A program made the position numbers and the translations under genes. DNA of 64,000 bases, taken from the NCBI GenBank assembly GCA_963930645.1, contig OZ005656.1, positions 189,051,079-189,115,078 of the forward strand, given 5' to 3'. Below the pieces are notes generated by a model. It saw only the letters and a program-made list of their open reading frames with translations. It made no database searches and was not told the DNA's origin. Below are positions 33,592 to 42,906 of the stretch, in pieces; position 1 is the stretch's first letter; every line of letters begins with the position of its first letter. The DNA comes from Salticus scenicus. Its lineage: Eukaryota; Arthropoda; Arachnida; Araneae; Salticidae.

Positions 33592-35062
33592 TATCAGAGA
33601 ATACAGCAGTTTAAAAAAATTAATCAGAGTTACATCTTGGGTAAAAAGATTTATTAAGAGGATCAAAAAAATTCCACAACTTAACAGTACATTGACAACC
33701 GAAGAACTAATAGAAGCTGAGAAACATTTGATATCGAATGAACAAAAGTTCTATTTTAAAAATGAATTTCACTCGCTAATAAATGAAGAAATTATTGATA
33801 AAAATTCTCCCCTTAGCAACTTAACTCCTTATCTAGATGATGAAAAAATGATGCGGCTCGGCGGGAGATTAGAGTTTAGTGATTTACAGCTAGAAGAAAA
33901 ACATCCCATCATTCTCCCCAAACAGTCGTGGTTGACTACCTTGATTATAAGAAATGAACATGAAAAAATAATGCATGGAGGAGTATCTGGAACATTGTCA
34001 AAAATACGGTCTAAATATTGGATTCCCAAAGGTCGCCAATTAGTTAAAAGTGTCCTGAATAAATGTATTATATGTAGAAAATACCTTTCCAGACCAATAG
34101 ATCAGATCACTGCTCCACTACCTCGTGACAGAATAACAGAGTCGCCCCCTTTCTCTATATGTGGCATTGACTTTGCTGGGCCTCTCTACATTAAAAATGC
34201 TAAAGAAATTGAAAAATCTTATATAGTGTTGTTCACTTGTGCAGTAACTAGAGCGTTACACTTAGAACTTGTACACGACATGTCAACAGATTCCTTTTTG
34301 TTGGCCTTTAGACGTTTCTTAGCGAGAAGAGGAAACTGTAAAGTTATATATTCGGATAACGCCAAAACGTTCAAGCGTTCGAAACAAGAGCTAGAAAATT
34401 TGTATCAAATTCTTTCTGATGATTCACTTTTAAAGTTTTTTGGAAATGAAAGAATCATGTGGAAAAATATAATAGAAAGGGCCCCCTGGTGGGGCGGGTT
34501 CTACGAACGATTAGTTAGATCCGTCAAAGACTGTCTGCGTAAAGTCATTGGCAAAGCCCTCTCTAATTATGATGAAATGTCTACTCTCCTTATAGAAGTA
34601 GAAACAGTGCTCAACTTACGCCCCTTAACTTACGTGTATAGTGAATCTGGAGAACCGAACCCCTTAACTCCTATGCACATTTTAAATTTTGGTAAAGAAA
34701 TCACCTACCCACTGAATTTTGCTGACATTATTGAAGGTGCTTCAAACAAAATATCTGCCTTAAGACGTAAAAGATACCAATCACTCTTGTTAAAGCAGTT
34801 GTGGAATAGATGGAAAAGTCAATACCTATTGGATTTAAAAACAGTACATACTTTAAAGAATCCTGCAGCACAACCTGAACTGAAAGTAGGAGATGTAGTG
34901 TTAATTGGTGATGATTCAAAAAACAAACTTCTGTGGAAACTTGGTATAATCCAGAAAACAATCGTCGGCAGAGATCACAACATTCGATCTTATGAGGTTA
35001 AGACTGCCAATGGTGTTTTAAAACGAACTACTCAGCATTTATACCCACTGGAATTGACTTAA
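33563..35062 (+). CDS. Integrase of the BEL/Pao element
   Basis: 499 codons, ending LYPLELT. The N-terminal HHCC zinc site has H133, H138, C168 and C171. The DDE core has D203 (GIDFAGP), D265 (YSDNAKTF) and E315 (GGFYERLV), so the catalytic residues are present. The C-terminal VGDVVLIGDD...LWKLGII...RTTQHLYPLEL matches the DUF5641-like region found in BEL/Pao integrases. It would insert the element cDNA. It overlaps the preceding frame by about 29 bases because a single-base shift near 33555-33590 separates it from RNase H. The ATG is probably an in-frame methionine, not a natural start. Confidence 0.92.
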   Translation: MTEQLENPIDIREYSSLKKLIRVTSWVKRFIKRIKKIPQLNSTLTTEELIEAEKHLISNEQKFYFKNEFHSLINEEIIDKNSPLSNLTPYLDDEKMMRLGGRLEFSDLQLEEKHPIILPKQSWLTTLIIRNEHEKIMHGGVSGTLSKIRSKYWIPKGRQLVKSVLNKCIICRKYLSRPIDQITAPLPRDRITESPPFSICGIDFAGPLYIKNAKEIEKSYIVLFTCAVTRALHLELVHDMSTDSFLLAFRRFLARRGNCKVIYSDNAKTFKRSKQELENLYQILSDDSLLKFFGNERIMWKNIIERAPWWGGFYERLVRSVKDCLRKVIGKALSNYDEMSTLLIEVETVLNLRPLTYVYSESGEPNPLTPMHILNFGKEITYPLNFADIIEGASNKISALRRKRYQSLLLKQLWNRWKSQYLLDLKTVHTLKNPAAQPELKVGDVVLIGDDSKNKLLWKLGIIQKTIVGRDHNIRSYEVKTANGVLKRTTQHLYPLELT

Positions 35063-35608
35063 CTAAAAACTTTAATGCTACGAACTGATAAAATAACAAA
35101 CTTTTGAGAAAAATTTGAACTTTCAAAACCTTCATTTTAATGAACACTTTTTCTTTAATTTTCAGAATATTTGATATCCTTTTTTGAATAATTTAGTGAA
35201 TTTTATTTGATAATTGAAAGTATTAAAATTCTGCATCTGTTATTATCTTTATATTTAAATTTGCTTATATTTGATAACTTTGTTTATAGTTGATAACTAA
35301 GAGTTAATTGCTTAAATAATAATGTGTTTGCATATGTTTAATATTGATATTTCAATTTAATATTTCGATTTGATCTTTTATTGATTTAGTTATAGTACTT
35401 TAGTAAATATTGTTTACATTTGTATTTAATATTAGATAACTGTTGATATTTTGAAAAAAAAAAAAAAAAAAAAAAAAAATGATTATGTGATTTAGTACTA
35501 ATTGAATACTTAGAAATTTGAACAATTTATGATTATCAGAAGTTGTTCGGATTTGAGATTTATTTTTGATTTAATGAGATTTTGATTTGTGAACTCTGTA
35601 AGAGTTCA
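35063..35608 (+). other. Non-coding 3' part of the BEL/Pao element
   Basis: AT-rich, with an A run at about 35454-35479. No envelope-like or other frame is present between integrase and the polypurine tract. Confidence 0.7.
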
Positions 35609-35620
35609 CGGCGGGGAGTG
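35609..35620 (+). other. Polypurine tract of the BEL/Pao element
   Basis: CGGCGGGGAGTG directly precedes the 3' LTR. A G-rich purine run at this position primes plus-strand DNA synthesis. Confidence 0.75.
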
Positions 35621-36015
35621 TGTAGTAAAATCAATTCCCTTTAGACGGCGCTGCGTCGCCACTGAAAGAAAACAGAAGAACTTAAATGTTTTTGTTTTAG
35701 ATTTTGGCAACAGACAGTAAGTTTAGTTTTTTAGATTTTGATTCTTCGACTGCGTTCGAAGATAGAATTTTTCGATCTCTCACTATGAGAGTTGATTAGA
35801 TTCGGAACTATGTTCCTTTAAGTATTTCCTTTTTGTATATAATGTAATTTAAAGTGTAAATAGATCTTTTATTTTATTATAATCATTAAATTTCAAGAAG
35901 AATAATGCATCGTTGTCCCTTTTTCATTCTCTTGCTTAAAGAAATCCGGCATCTCGATTTTGTTCCTTTTTTCTTAGATTTTCAAATGCCACTGAACCGA
36001 GAATTATTTTACAGT
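35621..36015 (+). repeat. 3' LTR
   Basis: Same ends as the 5' LTR. By eye it differs by four substitutions, a missing CA dinucleotide in the CTCACACTATG region and two single-base insertions. It is followed by the GTCT target duplication. Confidence 0.95.
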
Positions 36016-36654
36016 CTTGTGAAACAGCCCTGGAAACGTCTCTTCAAGACAATGAATTTGGTATAAATAGTTTTGTCTTGCATTGATTATTAAAGGGATT
36101 ACATAAGTATAAAATCCACATTTCCAAAGTCTAAAAATCGTCGTAGCGCGAAACTATTTATATCAAATTCATTGTCTTGAAGAGACGTTTCCAGGGATGT
36201 ATCCCAAGACATACCTTCCTATTTTAAATTTTTAATTTGCCATCCCTAGCAGACCCTTAGCCCCCCCCCCCCCCCCCCCCCGCCCAGGCCCAAACTTTTT
36301 TCACCAAAAGAGGTCCCTCACAAAATCATTCACCATTTTTCAAAATTACGATTCATTTTTTAGTTAGAAGGGGGGGGGGTGACTTTTGGAACACCCGGTA
36401 TATATATATATATATCATTATTTATTCTATTTACAGAATAATAGAAAGATGTTTGTGGATATTTTATAGATTTTGAATCAGTTATTATTCTGTATCAATA
36501 AACCAGTAGAAAAAAAAAATGTCATATTTTATTCTGTTTACAGGATCTTAGGAAGATTTATATTGTTTTTTTACTTTCTTCTATGTTCAATAGAATTATT
36601 CTATTCCTCAAAAATTTTTTATTTCCTGTTTTCGATAGATTTACGCGTTTTAAG

Positions 36655-37330
36655 AAGTTCAGAACATGATTTGACCATTTTTTGAACATGTCTGCCTATC
36701 AATGTGTGTGTGACAAAAATTTTTGTTGACCGTATTTCAGGAACTGCTATTGCACAGAATTGGATATAAATTGATATATAGATGCATCTTGACATAGATT
36801 AATGTTTACCAATTTTTGGTGACAATCGCTCGTTAGGTGGTGCTGCAATGCAGTGATTTCCGCAATTTAAGGGAAGCCAATACTTCCCGATTTATTGTGC
36901 ATAGGCGAACAAAACATGATATGTGAAAAATCCATTAAGAGACATGAAGCTGATTCAATTTGGATGCTTAACTGCTGACAGGTGATGCTGCTGTACTGCA
37001 AGGCTCCCCGAGAACGGGAAAACTATAACTCATATTCTATTGTATGTAATAGCACAAAACTTGGTATATGAGAGAACCATTATGAGCCACTACTGATTTC
37101 ATTTGGGTGTATATCGAATAACAGATGGCACTACTGAGCTGCAATTTACCCCGTGAATAGGAAGGCTGAATCTTAACTTCTATAGTATCTAACTGGACGA
37201 TACTTTATACGTGAGACAGCACAATGAAAATAAATGCTGACTTAATTTAGGCGTATATAGACCGATAATTGAGCTGCTATTGTGATATTACACACATTGC
37301 TACCTATCAGCATCTATTGATTAACATTGT
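36655..37330 (+). repeat. GGCGCTGC module, array copy 1
   Basis: It opens with AGAACATGATTTGACCATTT, a GTGTGTGTGACAAAAATTTTTG segment and TTTCAGGAACTGCTATTGCACAG. Then come degenerate tandem units anchored on AGGTGGTGCTGC (36835), AGGTGATGCTGC (36980), AGATGGCACTACTG (37123) and TAATTGAGCTGCTA (37265), a period near 143-145 bp. Confidence 0.75.
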
Positions 37331-38139
37331 ACCAAACTAAATATGTAACATTTTTATTGTGAGAAGCTATGATTTAAATTTTATATACATGTTAAACTGT
37401 AAGTGGCACTGTTATATAGAATGAAATAGAAGAAAGTTTTGTGCTGGCCACACATTATTAGTTTTATTAAAAAAACATTAATCAGTGATAATTCCTTGAA
37501 AATAAATCATTAGAAAATATATTTCATAATTTGTTCCATTTACAAAATCTCAGGAAGATGTTGGTTGATTTTTTATAAAGATTTTAAGCAAGTTTTGTCA
37601 AAAAAAAAAAAAAAAAAAAAGTTAGTAAAAATTGATTTGATAATTTTAGCTCATACATATGTTCTCTGGTATGCTGAAACCGAAAATCAAACCAGTTCTC
37701 TCCGTGTCGATATATTTTTTCAATACAGGTTGTCTACAGACACGATTCCTTCATTTTTGGTAGTTTCTAGTATGTCTTTATAATTAATTATAATTAATCA
37801 TGGAAACATATTATAAAAGTTATGGGTGGAAAAGTCATGGAAGAAATCGTAGACACCCTGTATTGAATAATCTGATAGACATGGATTGACCTGATAGACA
37901 CATTAACAAAAATCTATGCACGATACAGAAGAACTGGCATCAGTTTTGGTTTCAGCACACCAAAAAAAAAAAGATCAACCAAATTTATCAAATCAAATAT
38001 TTAGATGCAGATTTGTGTTACCAGAAAAAATGTGTCTTGATTTGTTCCATTTACAAAGTCTCAAGAAAATATTTATCTACCTATCATAAAGATTTTCAAT
38101 CATTTATATTTTTAAACTAATATATTAGTTAAAAAATAT
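37331..38139 (+). other. Array linker block, unit 1
   Basis: Non-coding. It is similar to 42300-42700 and 47810-48480 (shared phrases GTGGCACTGTTAT, CAGTGATAATTCCTTGAAA, TCTCAGGAAGATG). It includes an A run at 37601-37620. Confidence 0.7.
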
Positions 38140-39230
38140 AAATGATTCTAATTCTCAAGAACAAACAGTAGCAGAAAGTCCAAACTTGGTATTCTAAATG
38201 TGTATTATATAGGGATGATAGGCTAAACTTTTCATTGAGATGAAGCAAATGGTTTGAGTACAGGCACACCCAAGAGAATTCAAACACATTAAGTCTATGG
38301 GGAAAATTGCTGGTAAGTAGAGTTTAACATCCATAGACTGAACTAAACCAAATGAAATTAATATATTTTTTTATATATGCGTAAAAACATGTCCCATGTG
38401 GAATATGGTAGGGATATCATTCACTGTTCGTTTACAGGGCTACACAAAAAAACTAGATTATGGTGCGACAATAGTTGAAAATTGGTGGAAGTGTATTTTA
38501 GGTTAAAGCCGTGTATTATTACTATACGATTATGTTTAAGTGTCCCATTTGGTTTGTACATAATCTGCAAAAGATATACAGGGCTGCAAACATTTAGGCG
38601 ATAACGTTCTTTTTTATTGTTAGTGGACGTGCTTTACTATAATATTTTACCATGTCCAGGAAGCTGCTCAGAAATTGAAATGAATTCCTCATAGACATAT
38701 GATAAAAAATGTATGTTTTAAGCTAAATACTCATCACTTGCTTTTTGCATATTTACGAGTTTTGAGGCTTCCTGATTACAGAAGTCAAGTTTTTTAATGT
38801 TTGGTCTTTGTCTGTGTGTCTTAGAGTAACTTAAAAACGAATAATTTCACGAGGTCCAAAAGTTGTATTTTCAAATTAATATAAATTTGTTGCTGGAAAA
38901 ATTTGATCAAGAATAGTAAGTTCCAAGGAATGTTGCGTGTGAAAGTTGTCGTATTAATTTTAAGTGAACTTTTAATTTTAATAACAGATTTAAATTCTAT
39001 ATAAATGTAGGTGCGGTAATGAAACGGGGGGTTGAGGGGGATGGTAGCCCCCTCATACAGAACTCATTATCATATGAAACTCTTCCGAAGCCTAATTTGA
39101 ATTGTTTTAACATAGGTTTACATAACAGTACTCGTTATCTTACCTCTTAATCTCAAACCTGTATTTATAGTATTAAATTTCAGGGTAAGAGAAAGTTGTG
39201 TGAGTGACACACCAGATTATTTCTAATGTA
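38140..39230 (+). repeat. ACTTTCTC-family repeat, copy lacking its header
   Basis: It starts within the TCTCAAGAACAAACAGTAGCAG segment, so the hairpin and box are missing. It continues through TCTATGGGGAAAATTGC and CACTGTTCGTTTACAGGG and ends GGGTAAGAGAAAGTTGTGTG...CACCAGATTATTT. It includes the purine phrase GAAACGGGGGGTTGAGGGGG near 39020. Confidence 0.7.
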
Positions 39231-39300
39231 TAGAGTAATGAAAAATGATAAAATTTTTCAGCTATCTTTATGCAAAAGATTCCAATAGATAATGTGTAAG

Positions 39301-39352
<52 letters not shown>

Positions 39353-40289
39353 AAATTTGCATAAGGGTACACCACATTTTATCATGGATGTACTCAAGTT
39401 TCAATCAGACTTTCTATTGAAACACTGAAAAGGTATTTTGATCGCAGTGCCATGAATATTAAAAACCCTTCTTTTAAGAAAAATATGACATTCTATCTGA
39501 AAATTCCTTTTTTTCTTCTTCTCCCTTTTCCTTAGAGTTTACTTTACAGTATTTAGGGCTTTTTCTACAATCAATATATATAGAGAGTGGAATAAACTTA
39601 ATTTGTTACTATGTATGATTAACAATAACTTATAGATAATTTTTAATGTGATTATTTTAATAATTAAAGAAAGAGAATTATAAAAAAAAAATCCGCTTAC
39701 CATATGACTACCGTATAATTATAAATTAACTTTTGATATTTATAACTTTAATACATATTATCAGAAATTTCGAGCTAACTCCTCAAACATTATTCGTAGC
39801 GCTTCAGAACTGATTTTTTTTTTTTTTTTATAATTTTCCCCAAAGACACCAAAAAAGTAAGCAAGAGATCCACCAAGATTCCTCCAATGAAGTGATCCCA
39901 TTGGCTTAAAATGTAGAGAACCCTGCCTGTAAAAGTTGTTTTCTGGCAGTGAAAGTATCAATGCGCAAAAACTAAGTATTTCTCCATGCTGTCTGAATGA
40001 GCTTTTAATTATACTATTTGAATATAAATATACTATCTGGATATGCTGGTTTCCAAAACATTAATCAACTACTTTTTTTTACTTCTTCTTTTTCGCATAG
40101 CTTTTAAACAAATTAATATATGCATATTAAATTTTTTATGGTATGTCCGTTATCAAATTATTAATGGAAATTTATATTACTTTAAAAGGACTCGACACCA
40201 TTGCCGGCAGCACTGAAGTAAGTTTCATATAAAAACTACTATATCCATTTAATATTTATAAATTGAACTATATTACCTGAGTGATTCAG
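39231..40289 (+). repeat. Array linker blocks, unit 1
   Basis: It contains GTTTCAATCAGACTTTC, a TA tract at 39305-39345, the uninterrupted site TACAATCAATATATATAGAGAG (39568) that is split by the Tc1-type element in unit 2, and the CTTACCATATGACTACC to GCCGGCAGCACTGAAGTAAG block also present at 46407 and 52188. Confidence 0.75.
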
Positions 40290-40964
40290 AACACGGTTTG
40301 ACCATTTTTAGAAAATTATGTCTGTCAGTGTGTGTGTGACAAAAATATTGTGACGGCTTTATCTCAGAAACTGCTGCACAGAATTGTCCATACATTTATA
40401 CGTGGATGTATCTTGACATAAGTTAATGCTTATCAAGTTTTGGTGCCAGTCGTTTAAAAGGTGGCGCTGCTATACAGCGATTTCCGCAATTTAAGGGAAG
40501 GCTATATCTCACATTCTATTGAGTATAATTGAACAAAACTTGACTTGTGAAAAGGCCATTATAAGAAATGATGCTGATTAAATTTGGATGTTTATCGGCT
40601 GATTAATGCAAAGTTCCCCGAGAACGGGAAAGCTGTATCTCCGATTCTATTGTATGTAATAGCACAAAACTTGGTAGTATATGAGAGAACCATTATAAAA
40701 CACTACTGATTTCATTTGGGTGTATATCAGATAACAGGTTGCTCTACTGCGCTGCAATTTACCCTTGAATAGGAAGGCGGAATCTGAACTTCTATAGCAT
40801 ATAACTGGACGAAACTTTATATATGTGAGATAACTATAATAAAAATAAATGCTGACTTAATTTAAATATATATAGACCGATAATTGAGCTGTTATTGTGA
40901 TATTACACACATTGCTACCTTTCAGCATCTATTGATTAATATTGCACCAAACTAAATATGTCAC
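40290..40964 (+). repeat. GGCGCTGC module, array copy 2
   Basis: Same header and tandem units as copy 1, cut at 40964 by the Penelope-like element whose target duplication is TAAATATGTCAC. The module resumes at 42296. Confidence 0.75.
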
Positions 40965-41008
40965 ATATATTAATTCAATAAATTACCTTACATAAATCCT
41001 TACTATGG

Positions 41009-41065
41009 TCGAGCTTCATATATATATTTCGGTCACCTAACGGTGCCATCATCAGTTCACTCGGC
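41009..41065 (-). ncRNA. Hammerhead ribozyme core, element 2 minus copy
   Basis: On the minus strand, CTGATGA (41055-41049), a helix II of CACC/GGTG extended by GG/CC with a bulge, then GAAA (41030-41027). CGAG and CTCG outside can pair as the distal part of helix I. The core is complete; helix III is again very short or absent. Confidence 0.7.
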
Positions 41066-41084
41066 AAAAAATGATTCTAAGGCG

Positions 41085-41570
41085 CTAAGACTGGACGGTT
41101 TGTTTACTTGTTTCTTTCTTGACCTCTTCAATTCTCTTGTCTTCTTTAAACAGCTGTTGCCACTCGGGAGGAATTATGCTATGTTCGATATCATTGACAT
41201 TGTTATTATTGGTTAGTATTTCGATAGATTCTCTTTTGAGGGCATAATGGTGAGAGTTGTACGGGGCTATTTTTTGAAAGTTAATAGAATCAATGTTAAT
41301 TGGGTTAGTATTGTTAGTTCTTGAGAAAGCTGTGGAATGTCTATTGTATTTTAAGTCGGTAATATGTTCTGAAATACGGTCTTTTATTTTTCTCTTAGTC
41401 ATTCCTATATATGAGGCTTTATTTTTATTTTTATTTTGGTATTGGAAGTCTATTTTATAAATGCCGGCTGTATGTTTAAAATCTATTGAGTCTTTTTCAT
41501 TTCGAATACGCTGATAAATATTTTTGTTCGGTTTTATTGGAATGTTTATATTGCTTTTTGGCGGCTTCAT
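41085..41570 (-). CDS. GIY-YIG endonuclease of Penelope-like element 2
   Basis: 161 codons read leftward to the stop at 41085. HTAGIYKIDFQYQ followed by ASYIGMTKRKIKDRISEH supplies the GIY and YIG strands and the downstream arginine; ALKRESIEIL near residue 110 is the likely catalytic-glutamate segment. The start of the frame (IPIKPNKNIYQRIRNEKDSI) matches the RT-endonuclease linker of the class. The RT fragment lies in a different frame that overlaps it, so a frameshift near 41500-41570 separates the two. The methionine at 41570 is not a natural start. Confidence 0.85.
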   Translation of the reverse strand: MKPPKSNINIPIKPNKNIYQRIRNEKDSIDFKHTAGIYKIDFQYQNKNKNKASYIGMTKRKIKDRISEHITDLKYNRHSTAFSRTNNTNPINIDSINFQKIAPYNSHHYALKRESIEILTNNNNVNDIEHSIIPPEWQQLFKEDKRIEEVKKETSKQTVQS

Positions 41571-41958
41571 TTTTAATTTTTATGGCGGCTCTTTTGCAGT
41601 ATGGGATTGCGGGGGTGAAGAGTTTTTTAGATTTTTGGGCATTCGGAATATTGTTAAGAGCTTTAATACGTTTTTTATAGAATTTATCTACTATGGAGGG
41701 ATTGTAATTGGCTTTCTTGGCGATATCTTTAATTTTTTTTATTTCGGAGTTTAGATATTTTTTGTTTGAGCATATTAAAATAGCGCGATTAACGTAGGAT
41801 CGAATGGCGGCATATTTGTAAGTGAGGGGTGTGTGACATTTATTATTTATGATTTCGTTATTACTAGTGGGTTTTCGGAAAACGGTGGTGTCTATGGAGT
41901 TATTTTTGTTTTTGATAATGGTTACGTCTAGGAAATTTAAGGAAAAATTAATCCTTAA
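41497..41958 (-). pseudogene. C-terminal end of RT, Penelope-like element 2
   Basis: Reading leftward from the junction near 41958, SLNFLDVTIIKNKNNSID and TTVFRKPTSNNEI match the segment just after the catalytic YVDD in Penelope-like RTs, followed by a basic linker. Catalytic motifs A to C are missing because the copy is truncated. The first dozen residues of the open frame come from antisense reading of the inverted copy. It is non-functional. Confidence 0.8.
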
Positions 41959-42144
41959 ATAGCCCCGTACAACTCTCACCATTATGCCCTCAAAAGAGAA
42001 TCTATCGAAATACTAACCAATAATAACAATGTCAATGATATCGAACATAGCGTAATTCCTCCCGAGTGGCAACAGCTGTTTAAAGAAGACAAGAGAAGTG
42101 AAGGGGTCAAGAAAGAAACAAGTAAACAAACCGTCCAGTCTTAG
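41959..42144 (+). pseudogene. Endonuclease C-terminal fragment, inverted copy of element 2
   Basis: The frame IAPYNSHHYALKRES through to KKETSKQTVQS and stop (62 codons) repeats the end of the minus-strand endonuclease with about three amino-acid changes (for example DKRSEGVKK against DKRIEEVKK). It has no start and no GIY-YIG strands. Confidence 0.85.
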
Positions 42145-42163
42145 CGCCTTAGAATCATTTTTT

Positions 42164-42220
42164 GCCGAGTGAACTGATGATGGCACCGTTAGGTGACCGA
42201 AATATATATATGAAGCTCGA
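42164..42220 (+). ncRNA. Hammerhead ribozyme core, element 2 plus copy
   Basis: CTGATGA (42174-42180), the same bulged helix II, and GAAA (42199-42202). CGAG at 42166 can pair with CTCG at 42216. The core matches the minus-strand copy at 41009-41065. Confidence 0.7.
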
Positions 42221-42295
42221 CCATAGTAAGGATTTATGTAAGGTAATTTATTGAATTAATATATATTAGTAATCCTTTCTCCAACAATTGGAATG

Positions 42296-42906
42296 TAAAT
42301 ATGTCACTTTTTTATTGAGAGAAGCTATGATTTAACTTTTATATACATGTTAAACAGTAAATGGCACTGTTATGTAGAATGATATAGAAGAAAGTTTTGG
42401 GATGACCACACATTATTAGTTTTATTAAAAAAATATTAATCAGTGATAAATCCTTGAAATTAAATCATTAGAAAATATATTTCATGATTTGTTCTATTTA
42501 CAAAGTCTCAGGAAGATGTTTGTTGATCTTTTTTAAAGATTTTAAACACGTTCTGTCAATAAATTACACAGGTTTACAAAAAAAAATTTGGTAAAAGTTG
42601 ATGTGGTAATTTTAGCCGATACATAAGTTCTTTTGTATGCTGAAAGCGAAAGCCAAACCAGTTTTCTCTGTCTCGCATATGTTTTTTCAATACACGGTGT
42701 CTTTTTTCAAGGCAGTAAATAGAGTTCTTTATGAGCCTGAAGTTTTTAGTTAATAACTTCTTTAATTAAGATGATAGAAATTTGTAAGCAACTGAAATAT
42801 CTTCCTCGGAATATACGGCAAACTTTGAACCTCTCATGACGTGAAGCACTCTGCCCTCCGAGAGGAGATGCGGTCCCAGACAAAAAAGTGTTTGGGGCCC
42901 GAGACA
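42296..42906 (+). other. Array linker block, unit 2
   Basis: The end of the interrupted GGCGCTGC module followed by the same linker as in unit 1. No gene. Confidence 0.65.

Larger units (their letters stand above)
29314..36015 (+). mobile_element. BEL/Pao LTR retrotransposon
   Basis: A 6.7-kb element with direct LTRs of 393 and 395 bp (TGTAGTAAAAT...ATTTTACA). GTCT is duplicated at 29310-29313 and 36016-36019, a 4-bp target duplication, and joining the flanks regenerates the uninterrupted fold-back repeat. Order: gag, protease, RT, RNase H, integrase, which is the BEL/Pao (and Gypsy) order; DUF1759, peptidase A17-like and DUF5641-like regions point to BEL/Pao. The LTRs differ by four substitutions and three small indels by eye, so insertion is fairly recent, but pol is disabled. 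Confidence 0.95.
28830..36396. mobile_element. Fold-back element, split by the BEL/Pao insertion
   Basis: The outer ends are inverted: GGGTGTTCCAAAAGT at 28830 and ACTTTTGGAACACCC at 36396. The element's own DNA is 28830-29313 and 36016-36396. It reads as four arms in alternating orientation: forward (28830-29080), reverse (29100-29300), forward (from 29302, resuming at 36016 to about 36090) and reverse (36130-36396). Shared phrases are GTATGTCTTGTGATGCATCC, GGAAACGTCTTTTCAAGACA and their complements. There is no coding content. Another partial copy lies at 60957-61336. Confidence 0.7.
40965..42295. mobile_element. Penelope-like element 2, inverted composite
   Basis: The minus-strand part (40965 to about 41958) has the end of RT and a GIY-YIG endonuclease. 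It is fused head-to-head to a plus-strand 5'-truncated copy (to 42295). TAAATATGTCAC is present at 40953-40964 and 42296-42307, a 12-bp target duplication, and the array sequence continues across it. Arms match over about 300 bp with a few substitutions, and each carries a hammerhead core. It is a different family from element 1: the proteins are only distantly similar. Confidence 0.88.

Noticed and set aside
35063..35608. An envelope gene between integrase and the 3' LTR
   Set aside because: The interval is short, AT-rich and has no open frame of useful length.
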